64,000 nt of DNA from NCBI RefSeq assembly GCF_901933205.1, contig NC_044571.1, positions 54,745,994 through 54,809,993 on the forward strand, given 5' to 3'. Position numbers and translations under genes: made by a program. The notes beneath the pieces are model-generated. The model did no database searches. It saw nothing but the letters and a program-made list of their open reading frames with translations, and was not told the origin of the DNA. Of this stretch, positions 11,420 to 23,900 are shown piece by piece (within the stretch, counting starts at the first letter, position 1; every line of letters starts with the position of its first letter). The stretch comes from Camarhynchus parvulus (taxonomy: Eukaryota; Chordata; Aves; Passeriformes; Thraupidae).

Positions 11420-13621
11420 TTGAGTGACACACACATTTTACACTACACACTTAAAAGTAGACTTGGATTATTTATTTACTTTTAATATATATAACGTGAT
11501 AGTGATTTAGAATGTATCAGAGAACAGTGGTCTTATCAAGTTCCTGAAAGGAACCACAGAGATTCTTCTTCTGTCTAGAAATATTTCTGTTTTTCTGACA
11601 CACTGGTTCCAGGTCTGATTTGATCCCATGAGCTCTCAGAGGGCATGATGGTGGTTTTGATTTTGGTTTTGGTTTTTTTAGTCTTTAGGAATAGTTAATG
11701 TATAACAAGTAATTTGTTCTTGACTACAATCTTATTTTACTTTATTCTATTATTATTCACTAGGGAAAAAACCCACTGAAGTAAATACAGATGAGCTGTT
11801 TGCATCTTTTGGAAGTCATATTTTTTTCTATCTCCAGTTTAGAAAAAAAAATAGAATTTTAGAAAACTGGGATCAGAAATTATTAAGAAATAGAAATCAA
11901 CATTTTCTTTATACTTCATTCTTACAGCATGCCTACAATTGGGTAAAATGCAGAACTAGAAAAGTTAAATATATAAAGACACAACTTTCTAATATTATGC
12001 TCACAGGCACACCAGATATGTTGGTTAATTACAAAATTTAATTATATTATCCATCTTTCATTTTATTCCTTGAAATTTAAGTGACATTACATGAGCTCAT
12101 CCATCATGTCATTCTTGCTTGTCCTCCTTCTTGGGTTTTATATGTGAGATGAAATATCACTCTAAGAAAAAAAGGAAATTAAAAAATCTTTGACTAGATA
12201 TATTTTATACATAAATATAAAAACTGTTAGAAAATTATCTTCTGAGCAATTTCCAACTAAGACAGGGATAAACATCAGGAAAGAGTACACGATAAACAAG
12301 AAAATTATAATGATTCTCACTATTGATCTATGGAGTAATTTTTGCCAGGTAAAATTTTCAGAAGAATGATGATGATAACTCAAAAAGTTTAGGTGCAGAA
12401 GGTGTAGAATCTCCACAAAATAGAGTGATATGAGTTTGTAAATATTAAGATAACATCACCATGTTATTCAAAGGGTGGATAGAAAACTTTTGTAATAATT
12501 TTTGATCCAAAATACAATTTATAAGGAGTCAAAGTAATAGATGAAGAATATAAACGAACTGTTGTGTAGAAGTTAAAATTGGGAAAGAGAAATCCTAAAA
12601 GCATTAAAATATTAGCTCTAAAATAACTACTCTCTAAATGCTGGAACTTTAAAAAATCTGCTTTGGATCATTCCTATGCCTATAGAAGCTTACATTTGTA
12701 GGTGGTAGCCTTCAATCTAGTGGTTTAGTGAAGACAGCTAGATTGTGGGAAATTAATTCCCGGAGGCGTTAAAAACAAGATTCTAAGCACCTTGATAAAA
12801 ATTGCAAATTTGATGATGCTTTGAGTGGAGAACTGGAACCAATGACTTCCAGAGTGCCTTCCAACATTAATTTTTATATGTGTCTATGGTAACTGACATA
12901 ACTATTTGTACAATTTAATAAAAATGCAAAGAATATTATTAAGAGATTAGGAAGCTCCAAATACATATGTTTCCTTTGGGCTTCAATTCATTTTAGGGGT
13001 CTATTCAGAATGTCATTTATGACAGTGGAAAGACTTTGAGCATTTTTTTTCAGCTCTGTGTACAGCAGTGTTTTTAGTCTACAGAATTAGCAACAAACCT
13101 GATGGCAGAGTATTGCACAAAGAAGCAATGCTAGCTCACATCCTAGAAACTGGCTTATGATGTGCTGTGTCTGGAAAAATTGATCTGCTTTGCTCTGCTG
13201 AATCTCTTCTGTTTCTGGCTGCGGAGTTCGTTTGGGACCCAATCAGTTCAGTGCGTGTCCCTGCTTCATACCTTCTGTAGGTAATCTCAGCCTTTTTTGC
13301 TCAGGAAACAGGACAACTTTAAGCAGCTTTGAATTTTTAATGAGTAAAAAAATACAGAAGAGGTAAAAATTGTGCAATCATTGTAATAAAATGGATGATT
13401 AAAAGTTTTGCCATTGACTTTACTAGAATTATACTTCAATAAAAATTAATAATGAAGAAGGGGGGATGTGAAGGGCAGGGAAATTGAACATGTCTACGAA
13501 GTCTATAATTTTCTTTAAACTATTATAAAATTATATTTTATTTTAATTATGTTTTGGCCTGACAGTATCTCCACTCACTTCCCCTTTATAATGTACAGAA
13601 CCACATGCAGAACCAGATCCA
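11420..13621. other. AT-rich non-coding DNA
   Basis: No gene or repeat was recognised. It is slightly GC-richer around 13130-13300, with no splice-flanked open frame there that I could support. Confidence 0.55.
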
Positions 13622-13745
13622 TGTCCTAGATTTGGCCAGGACAGAGTCAATTTTTTACAGTAGCTGGTAAGGGGGCATGGCCAGACCACTGTATTGTTGT
13701 TCAATAATGTTATTATCACCAGCCCCGGAAGACAAGCATAACTAA
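13622..13745 (+). mobile_element. Fragment of an ERVL-like LTR 5' end
   Basis: TGTCCTAGATTTGGCCAGG followed by ACAGAGTCAATTTTTTACAG and TAGCTGGTA parallels the start of the LTR at 10834 (TGTCCTGGTTTTG..., then AGTTAGTTTTGTTC and TAGTTAGTA). Similarity fades after about 13745. It is probably the U3 start of a related family, with the rest deleted or too diverged to see. Confidence 0.45.
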
Positions 13746-15714
13746 GGTTCATGTTAATAGATCTTTTGGTGTGGATTAGAGTGAAACAGCATTGTATGAT
13801 CGGTGTTCATAAATATACATCAAAAAAATCATAATCCTAAATAGCTTTTAAAATGCAATGTATTAATACTTGAAAAGAAAATGGTATTTGCCTTTCGTAA
13901 GAGACCAAATATAACCTATAATTTTACATAGTTATGTTCCAGTCTGTTTTTCTTATAAATGAATCTATTCTAGAGAAAATCCTGTTTGAATTTCTGGAAT
14001 ATTGCAAAGAAATCTTACTAAGTATAAAAGAAAACAATAAGTTTATCTGAAAAAGTTACTGAGCTCTTCAAGAAATTATGGGTTCTTTTCCTGATCCTTT
14101 GGTTGGTGTAAAGAAACAATCACCTCTTTCAAAACTTTTCTGAAACACTTGGTGGTGGTTCTGGTAGTTGGTTAGAACACTGCTCTAAGCACTTTTCAAA
14201 ATGGCTGGTATCTACATGATTCAGATAGGATTTTGAATAGAATGAGTAAAAAGATGATCTTAAAGACTTTTGATTAAAAGTCTGATGGTGTCAATGGCAG
14301 ATACATCTGTATTACTAATTAAATAATGTGTTGAGCGTTTTATTTCACTTACATAAATTATGGATCACCTTGTGTTATCTTGAATGTTCAGTTTCTATTT
14401 GATTTTATGTATGTGATACATTTCTCAAAATATATTACATTTTCCTCAAAACAGAAATAAAGAATGAGACTATAACCAGTGACAAAAACCCCCACATTCT
14501 TTCCTGATCTACACTTGTGGAACTGAAAGCATTTTTGAGAACTACATTTCTATTTGTCTCATTTTTTATTAATTCAGAAAACAATATCTTTTGGATTTGT
14601 TGCATTCTTTCAGATTTACAGTCTAACTTATTTAGTGCCATCTCCAGTTGTGGTTGAGTTACAGAATTAAGGGATAGGGAAACAAAAATATTACTGCTGT
14701 CGCATGGCAAAACACAAGAATAATGCAAAATATAAAGAAAATGTCATTTAAATGCAAGGTTTTGAAAGGCAAAAAGGTGATTGATGGCAGTTTTAAACTC
14801 TACAAGGCACGCAAACAGTTGGGAATTTACCAGTAGTTCTGCAATTAATTAGCATACAAATATCAGTATTTCCCTGTGCGGAGCATGTGGTATACAGTCA
14901 TGCATACAGTTTATAAGTCACAAAAAATAACTCAAAGTCTTCTTTACATTTGGTCCTGGGCTGTCAATGCTTTTAGCATAATTCAACTTTCTAATTAAAT
15001 ACACTAACTACAAATTCGTGAAATATTAATAATCCAACATATATTTTATATAGCTGTATTAGATTATTAGTATTTTTATTTTTAATATATTAAAATGGAC
15101 TGAAGGTGCTAAAAACCTAATGGTATTAACTCGCTTGTATGTACATGTAATAATGACGTTATCAATTGTGATATATATACATTTAAACTACTCAAAAATA
15201 TTGTTTATGAAACAGAAATGTTATTTTGAACATCTTTCTGTGCAGCACTACTGACTAATGCTAATGTTTACATCTAGATATGAACTTTCTATTATGGCAT
15301 GTATTCTTCGTAATAATCAGAAACTGGTTCTGAGTTTTAATTATTCCTCAGTGTTTTGATTTTTCAAAAACCCCAACCCCCTCCCAAAATAACCCTACCC
15401 ACTCCCTCAAAAAAAGTGATTAATCTTTTTAAGAAGAGCATATCCAAAGTTTTAAGACAGACCTGCATATTAATTTTTCATAGATTAAGGACAGGTATAA
15501 TATTTAATTGTATGAGGTGGAGATCATATATTGGGTCAGACCAAAGCTGGATCTTGTTCAGTGTTTTGATTTCAAGGGTAGTTGTTTTGTTAAAAAGGCA
15601 CTTAGAACAATAGACAAAAACAATTCCTGAACATGCATGTCCTAATATCCTTTTTACCTTCAGCTGTATTCAAAACTCTGGGGGCCTGAACCCAAGCAAG
15701 CCTATGACATTCTT
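13746..15714. other. AT-rich non-coding DNA
   Basis: No recognised feature. Includes an A/C-rich run at about 15365-15415. Confidence 0.55.
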
Positions 15715-15765
15715 TTCACAGAAACATAGAATCATTGGGATTGGAAAAGACCTTGCACAGCTTTA
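15715..15765 (-). mobile_element. CR1 LINE 3' terminal fragment
   Basis: Plus-strand CAGAAACATAGAATCATTGG followed by GATTGGAAAAGACCTTG is the reverse complement of a CR1 3' tail. Only about 50 bp can be assigned. The GC-richer sequence that follows to about 16130 may be a diverged continuation, but I could not match it. Confidence 0.6.
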
Positions 15766-18102
15766 CACAGGAAAACCAATTTCTGTGAACTACCACCTTC
15801 TGACTGGGATCTGATTCCTAGTTCCTGCACTGGAAGACAAAGAAAACAGTCCATTCCTTGGTTTTCCATGGCATTTATGGAAACACATTTCACAGTCACC
15901 CAAGGCACCTTTCCTCTGAAATGAAGACCCTTTGCTTATGTAGTCATACCTTCCACAGAAACAATTTCACTTAGACCTGAGAAAGGAAGTTGATTCCTGA
16001 CCAGCACCAGTTCTTGCTGTCACAGCACCAAGGGACTGGCAGCCATGGGGGACTCCAGTGGAGTCCTGGGACATGTGCAAAGTGGGGGGGGAAGTTTTGA
16101 AGGGTGATTAGGGATAGCTGGGCCTGTCAATGCCTTCAGAGCATGGACATTTCTAAAAGGTCGTTTGTTCAATTGTGTTAGTTCTGAAAATCTTGGCAAA
16201 TATGGAACAACTTTAGAATCTACAAGATGACAGAGTAGTCAGAAAGAGAGAATTTTATGAAATGCTGAATGTGTGACAGCCTGAGCTCATGACTTGGGAT
16301 GCTTCTCATATATTGAATTCCACTGAAATACTGATTAGTAAACAGCCATTACTTTAGAGAGTATAATCATCAAAGAGTTAATTCAGCCATCGTGTCTTCA
16401 TGATTTTTCTTCTGTCATACATTTGTGGAGGTCAACAAAGACAGTGTTTAATAATGATAATTACACTGGCGACACTGACTGCAACACTGCTAGAAGCTAG
16501 AATAAACAGACTTTCCAAAGATTTAAAAAGATATAATGAGAAATCTTAATTAAATACTCCTACAGTTTTCTCAGATCTACTGTAAATACCTTCTGGGTTT
16601 TTAGAAACAGTGATAACTTGGTTTTTTTACTATTTAACAAGTTTTCATTTGAGCTATGCATCTTTCTCTAATTTGCTCAAGTTAAGGTCAACTGTGTTAA
16701 CCTTCATGTCTTTTATCTGAGTCTTCTCAAGAAGGATGAATCATTTAATTTGTAGTTCTGCTTTACAGTATAAATACCATATTTTGTTAACCAAGCATAA
16801 TAAACATTTCACAGCAATTCAAGATATTTTGTGTTTACTTATTCTGACAGTTTATTCTAGCTCAATGATAAACTCCAGAGGAAAGAGGAAATTTCCGTCT
16901 TGAATACAACTGATCATCTTCACATTTATTTATGTACATGTCCGTGTTTGGAAAGAGATATCTGAAGTGTCAGAGAGAGAACACTGGAAATTAAAGGTAT
17001 TGCCATGTAGCTTTGAAGACCCCCAAAAGAGCAGGAGTCTGTCTACAATCAGACAACAGACCAAAGAAAAACCTCAGAGGTAACTGAGAAACTCTCCTAC
17101 AAACAAAAAAGGAAATTCTTTGAAGTTTATTCAGCCCAGGAAGCTACTGAAAATTGTTAGATTGGAAGAGGCAATAGAAGAAAAATAATGCAAAATCACT
17201 GCAATGACACAGTGGGAAAAGGAAAGTTTTGTACTTCATTGCTTCAATCGAAGAGTTATTCTTATTGTCTGATACTTTTTAAATATCACCTCTGTTCTGA
17301 TAAAATGTTAACTGTAGGATTTGAAACTATTTTGATAATTTTCTGTTTTCAGCTCCAGGAGTAGGGAGGTGTGAGTGTGTGTAAGTGTATGTGCCTGAGA
17401 AAGACAAGGGAGAGAGGGATGGAGAGAGATTTTAGAAAATATTTTTGGAGTAAAAATAAAATATAGTCAGCTCAAATTATCTGTAGTGTGCTACTCTTGT
17501 TAGTTACATAGTCTACAGCTACTGGTGAAATCAATGTGGATGAAAAAGAGTTGATGTGTAGAGAAAAAATCTCGTTATGGAGGATATAATCATCACGCTG
17601 TACATCACATATCTCAACGTGTTTTATTTCAGAGTAAATTCAGTTTGGTCATATGGACTGAATACATATTCTCAGCTGAAGATCATTCAGTGCATTCCTG
17701 CAACTCATTTTCCACTTCTCTGAAATAAACCCAGGTTTTAGGTGAAGACAATGCTTCACAATGAACTGAAATAGTTTTAATAGGGACTGACAATAAGCAG
17801 ATTGCTTCAAAAGCTTCCTCTGGTCTAGACTAAAACTTTGATTCAGATATGCTCATAGTAGATGGTTCCTTTTCAGGATTTAGGATGTTATTTTCATGAC
17901 ATATAAAGTGCTTTGGGATTGATGCATGAAGGACATTTACTAAGGATCCTTGCAAGTGACAGCATATTTCTGCAGTGTGTCTATAGTTGTACAATACTGT
18001 GATTATTCCTACTGATTTCTCACTGTAGTCTCAAAAGTTCAAAATTTGTATATATATAATAATTTCAGCCATGTATAATCCATATGGTTGATAATTTACG
18101 CT
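15766..18102. other. Non-coding DNA, partly GC-richer
   Basis: 15766-16130 is noticeably less AT-rich than its surroundings but was not recognised. The rest is AT-rich, with a short GT/GA-rich run near 17370-17430. No gene was seen. Confidence 0.5.
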
Positions 18103-18695
18103 CTTCTGGTTTGGCTAGAATGGAGAATATTTTCTTCATAGCAGCCTGTATGGTGCTGTGCTTTAGATTTGCAATTAAGTCCATGTCAGTGATACATTGT
18201 TCTAGCTATTGCTTGTGCAACATTGAGGCTTTCTTTGCTTCTCAGCCTACTCTGAGAAAGTAGAATAAGGATTGGCAAAAGTTTGGGAGGGGACAGTGAC
18301 AGGAGAGATGACTCCAATGAATCAAAGGGATATCCCATACTGTATGACACCATGCTCAGCAATAAGTTTGGGGCATAATTTTTTTGGAAGGGATTGTAGC
18401 ACAAAGACTGAGCATTGGTCTGCTTGCAGGAGGTGGTGATTCATTGCCTTTGTGTCACTTGCTAGTTTATATCAGGTTATGGCATGTGGTGGGCAATTAT
18501 TTTTTTGTTTGTCTTCTGTTTGTTTGGCTGGTTGATTTGGTTTTGGTTTTTTTCCCTTCAATCATTAAACTCAGTTTATCTTGACTCACAACTTTTTGGT
18601 ATGCTTGCTCTTCTGAATCTTTTCTCCATCTCACTGTGGTGGAAGAGTAAGAAACTGATGGATGCTCTGTTGCTGGCTGGGGTCAGTCCACTACA
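18103..18695 (+). mobile_element. ERVL-type solo LTR, diverged
   Basis: Same family and orientation as 10834-11419 but more decayed. Matching blocks are TTCTGGTTTGGCTAG at the start, TTTTCTTCATAGCAGCCTGT, the block around AATCAAAGGGATATCCCATA, ATTAAA at 18564-18569 with TTATCTTGACTCACAAC after it, and an end at about 18695 (GGCTGGGGTCAGTCCACTAC then A). The TATA region around 18360 is degraded. It contains a T-rich expansion near 18500-18555. No internal ERV sequence is seen. Confidence 0.72.
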
Positions 18696-20394
18696 CTCCA
18701 AAATTCCCAGTTTAAAAAGTACTAGCACAGCTGGTGCAGAAGGAAATAAATTAATGAAATGCCATTGAGATTAAAGAAACAAGGCCATTAGCCAGTTCTT
18801 GGGAAAGAAATAATATTTTGCAGAACTGACAGAAGAAATTTACTGAGAGACAAAGTTCTTACATTTTTTTTTTCATATTAGTAACAAAGAAATATAGCTA
18901 GGATATTAACTCACAAAGTATTAATTTCATTAATATGAAATGATTTGTCATTTATACACCTGAAAAGACATTGAATTAGCAAACCTGATATTTATTTTGG
19001 ACTGCAAGCCTTGAGTTTTGTCCATCACCATAAAGTGCAGAAACCATTAGAGGCTGATCCAAGAGTTTATCGCTGAGAAAGTTGTGCAGGACTGAGAAAG
19101 CAATGAAGCTCACTGTAGTTCTCAGCCTTCAGTCCCTAACGGGACAAGGGAAACTTTACCAAAATCTAGAACACTCCTTAGTATAGAAATAGAAGTTTTA
19201 GAGCACAAAAAAGGCACATTTTTATTTTCTAGTGTAGATAATCAGGATTTTCCCCTCATTAAGTTCAAATTTTAGAAATTTAAATTAATTATTTTGTTCA
19301 TTTGTACTTATAATATAGTGAACTAATTGTTCTTTCCTTCACTGTAAGAAATTATGCATAAAGTTTTTTCAAATGGGAAGAGACACCATTATTCTCTGCT
19401 ACTGCAGACTTTCAGATAGATTTTTTTTTTCCAAATTAAAAGGGAATATAACAAAACTTTAAATTATCAACCATTATCAGGATTATTTGGTTTGTCAAGA
19501 GTCCACCTCTCTGCAGAGCAGCTTTACAAAGGTTTTTCAATGAATGTGCTCAAAATTCAGCTTAAGTTCTAACAGGCTCAGTTTCCATGCAATCTACTGT
19601 TAGGGTAGAATAGGATTATAGATAGAATTTCACTGATTTAGAATTTCAGTAAACAGAGCAGTAAACTAATTAGAGCATCATTTTCTATTCATTGTGATTG
19701 CTAAGATTCAATTAATTTTTTACTACATCATCTTATTTGTAAATATTTGTAAACATTTATTTTATTGGAAATGTAGATTTCAGCACATCATGTGTCTAAT
19801 TTTGAAAATTAATAACTGCTCTATAAGCTAATGATGTGGTAATTCCAGGTTTACAGAATCTGAGAAAGTTGTTTTGGAACCACGTAATAGGTAATAAAAA
19901 AAGATGTGTTCATTGTTCATCATTTCCTGGATTGGATGAGATTTCATCAATTCCTAGTATGGGAAACAAAGAATAAATGATAATACATATGTTTATACAA
20001 GGCTTAAACAACAGGTGGTATTTTCGGAGAAATACTGAAAAATTTAACTGAGGGGTTTCTCACAGGATGATGTGGTTTGATCTGCAGGAGCCAAATGAAG
20101 AATTATCTTTACAGAGTTTAAAACAGAATTAGAGATAGTATTAACTTTTCATTTTAGCATGAACAAACATTAAAAAACTCAAGAGATTTTGATTTCTACT
20201 TATTATTAAATAAATCTTATATCATCAAATGTTGCATATACTTTTTGAAATAAACTGCCGTAGAGAACTAGTTTTTCAGGCACAGTCTCCATTTTTATTT
20301 ATTTCTTTGCTTTTTCCCCCATAAATTAATACTCAGTAGAGCAAAAAGACCCTGCAAAATCTGAATTAGTTTTTCGTCACTCTGAAGTTTAACA
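18696..20394. other. AT-rich non-coding DNA
   Basis: No gene or repeat was recognised. Confidence 0.55.
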
Positions 20395-20960
20395 GTGACA
20401 AGCGAAAGCCCTACCACCTGGGACAAAATAATGCAAATAAGCTAAAGATCCAGTGCAGACTAGGATTGTGTGGCTGAGCAGAAGTCATGCTGAAAGAGAC
20501 CTGGAGGTCCTGGTGGAAAACAAGCTGAACACAAGGTAACATTGCTCTGCTGCAGCCAAAAAAAAAGGGCAAATCAGACCCTGGGCTGCATCTGTAGGAG
20601 CATTTCTAGTGTAGACAGAGCACTGGAACAAGGGGGCTGGAACTACAAACGTCTTGAAGGTGTCTTTCAACCCAAGCCATTCTATGATTATCATCCTACT
20701 CTGTTCCATGCTTGTCGGGCCACACCTGGGGAACAGGTGTTCAGCTCTGGTCCCACAAAAGAAGAAATATATGTACAGACAGTAGGGCCCAGGAAGATGA
20801 TCAAAGTACTGGATAAGCTGCCCTGTGGGGAAAGACTGAAGTAACTAGGTCTTTTGAACCTGAAGAAGAGCAGATTCAGGTGGATCTTCATCAAAATATT
20901 CCAGTAATGATGGCTACAGAGGTGATGGAGGCATTCTCTTCACAAAGAGTCACGTGAGTC
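20395..20960 (+). mobile_element. CR1 LINE internal fragment
   Basis: Plus-strand blocks match CR1 ORF2 toward its C-terminus: CTACCACCTGGGACAAAATA, GAAAGAGACCTGGAGGTCCT, ACAAGCTGAACACAAGG, GGGCTGCATCTGTAGGAGCA, CCACACCTGGGGAACAGGTG and GAAGATGATCAAAGTACTGG. The reading frame is broken. The true CR1 3' tail is missing at the downstream end; similarity fades at about 20960. A short piece of another CR1 3' end is nested inside it (20621-20686). Confidence 0.85.
20621..20686 (+). mobile_element. CR1 3'-end fragment nested in CR1
   Basis: TTTCAACCCAAGCCATTCTA followed by TG is a CR1 3' terminus, yet it sits in the middle of CR1 ORF2 sequence. Host CR1 sequence stops at about 20620 (TAGACAGAG) and resumes at about 20687 (ATTATCATCCTACTCTG). 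The fragment is only about 66 bp, an extreme 5' truncation. Confidence 0.6.
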
Positions 20961-23900
20961 AGTGGTTCATTCTGAGGTATAGCTGGCAGAATCTCAAGTC
21001 CAAACAGATGTCCTTCTCCACAAACAGGTTTCTTTTACCTTTTATATGCATCTACTTCAACTTAATCAAATTATCAAGAATAATCTTTTTGTTCTTTCAC
21101 TTGCCTGACAAAATTTATCTTGTGTTTATCACTATTATTTGTATCTCATGTTAAATTTAGTATTATTTTGAATGCTTTCAATGAAACATACATTGTGCTG
21201 TGTTACATAGAGTGACAAAGTCATGAACATCTACAACACAAGATAAGACAAAAATCAATCTGCTGAATTAAAACATTGATTTATAAGTGCAATGTGTTCA
21301 ACAAAATTTTCTTCTAAATTAATCTCTTTTTTTAATTTGTGAAATCTTTGTCTTTTCTCTTGATTCGAATTTCACAGATTTTCTGTGTCATGAAAGTCTA
21401 ATCTGAGCTGAGGTTGTAAAGAACTTTGTATCTCTTGCCTAAACCAAATCCCAGTGAGGATTTGGGTTAGGGTCCCTTCAAATATTCAGGACTCTACAAC
21501 ACCTTTATCTGTGGTACTCAAGAACTTGTAATTTTATATTTTTTTTAAAGAGTAACTTTAATTTTGATTTTGTCTCTTCAAAATAAATTAAAAACAGTTG
21601 GAAAGTCCTTCAAAGGCAACATTAAAAAAATCTGAGCTAAGGATGATACTTCAAAAATTCCTGTTAATGGCTATTAATTGTTTGAGGGTTTTAACTTTCT
21701 GTAGGAAAATATTTCCCAGCATACTTACTGACCCTCAGCAGTCTTACTTCATTACTTTTCGGCAGTTTCCCTCCATTTAAAAATTAATCTGTATTCATAC
21801 TATTTCTTCTATTAAGCTTTTGTAAACCTCAACTTCATGCTCACTGATCCTTTTTTACTCCATGGAAATGAATTACTTTCCCTCAGTATGCAGATCAGTT
21901 CATCAATTGAAAATCTGACATCATCTTTTTAATCTTCTATTTCTGAACTTTATACTTTCTTCTCCACCCTTCAAAGGCAAGAAAAAAAGGGGAAAAATAT
22001 TCCTAATAAATGACAATGAGTAACCCTGAAGAGGAATTGGGGTATCAAGTAAAAATCACATTATGTTCTCAGAGAAATAAATATAAATTTGGTATTGCCC
22101 TCAGTGGCAGCAGAATTCTGCTGTATTCTTTAGAAAATTACATACATGCACACATACAATTAAAATTGTAAAATATAAGCTTTCTGTTGGATCATCATAG
22201 CTGCTGGTTTAGAGTGTGATTATTTTATACTACTTACCATAAGGAATGATGCAAAAATGGAGGCAGCAATAACTATTTCAACAGTGGACCAGTGTCTTTT
22301 GTGCATAAAGATAGTAAAAGTAGTTTTTTTGGTAAAAACTGTCTCTTTTAACTGTGACTTTCATGAATCTCTCTCTCCAGTCCAACCCAACTCGTATTTC
22401 CAGTTGGAACATAAAACTGGTAAAAGTAAATTTCTATTGAAGTAAAAATATCTTTTATTTTCTTTTTTGGAGTGAACTGAACAAAGATTTAAACTTTTCT
22501 GATGTCTAAATGTATGCATTTAAGGGACTGCAATTAAAGGGACTTGAACATTGCAACTATATGGAGAAAAAACCACACACTATGGTTTGCATGACTTTGT
22601 TTACATAAACAGTATGACACTGTTTAAATAAAAGGTTTGAAAAGAAGTCTACATTTTCCTCACATTTGAAAGCTGTTTTCTTTTACCGCAATCAGACAGA
22701 TCCCACTGACTTCTTGGGCTGACCAATCCTTCCAAACTCTCCCTGGATCCCTGCAGGACCTGTCTGTGAGTCTGTTGCAAGCTGACCTTATATCCATGCA
22801 TCTGCCTCTCTGTTCCTGAGAAAGTTATCTCCTTTCAATGTCACTGTGTGTTTCTGCAGCCTGTAATTCAAAGGCTTCTTTAAGCATATCAGTGAAAATA
22901 TAAATATTTCAGTGATATAAAGTACCTTTTTCTCTTTACAGACATGCTCCTAAATGCGTACTACCCAAGACAAGGTGACCCCCTACTGCCTAGCATTATC
23001 CATGTGGGACGAATCCATTAGAAGATCTGGAATAAACAGGTTTAATAGCTCTACCATCCAACACACCGTGTATCAATTCTTGCTCTCAGAATTGGGCATT
23101 AAGCTGCACTGAGCTGTGGTGCAATTACTCTCTGATGAAACAGCTAATTTGCTTTTCATTTCTGTAACAATTCACTTACAGCTAGTTCAGTTTGCAGTGC
23201 AGACATGTGCAAGGCACACAAACACTTCTGGGGGTTCCAGCTGGAAGCTTTATAGTAGCCAAAAGGGTAACTAACTGTCCCACTTTTAAATTCAACCTCC
23301 ACTGAATAATTAAAAAGGATTAAAATAGAAAGAAGAACTTCAAGATGTACAGTTCTTGCCTTAGGCAAGGTTGACCTTTTACTTACAGAAACCTCCACAT
23401 GCACCACCCCCTCCACTGCCCCCTCCTTACATTTACTACCGTTTTATTGAAAATCTTCCAGGCAGGAGTTTAAGAGAGAGTCTTCCTATCTGTCTGGAGA
23501 AAAGAATATTCCGCAGCAACACTCTTTCAACATCATGTAATCTAACCATGAAATGTAATTCTCTGAGTTTACTAAAAGACACTATTCATGTGTCACTATT
23601 TTAGCTTATCACACAGCTATTTGCAAATGGCATAATGAAAATATTAGAAGTCTGAATTAATGTAAATTTAATAATTCTCAGTTTTAATATATGAACCACT
23701 GGTTCATATTTTCCTACATCACAGTAATGCCATATTTATCTTGTATGACACCCAGATTAGTAGTGATGGGGTTGGATGAAATTAGTAACACTTTACAGGG
23801 GACAGATTTAAATGATATATTTGCTTTGAGCAGATCTTTTAAAGTTATGTTATTTTTATATTAGGTGAGCATCCCATTTAAGATATGAAAACACCTTAGG

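Noticed and set aside
15766..16130. GC-richer stretch considered as a CR1 continuation or exon
   Set aside because: Beyond the 50-bp CR1 tail I could not match it to CR1, and no supported open frame crosses it.
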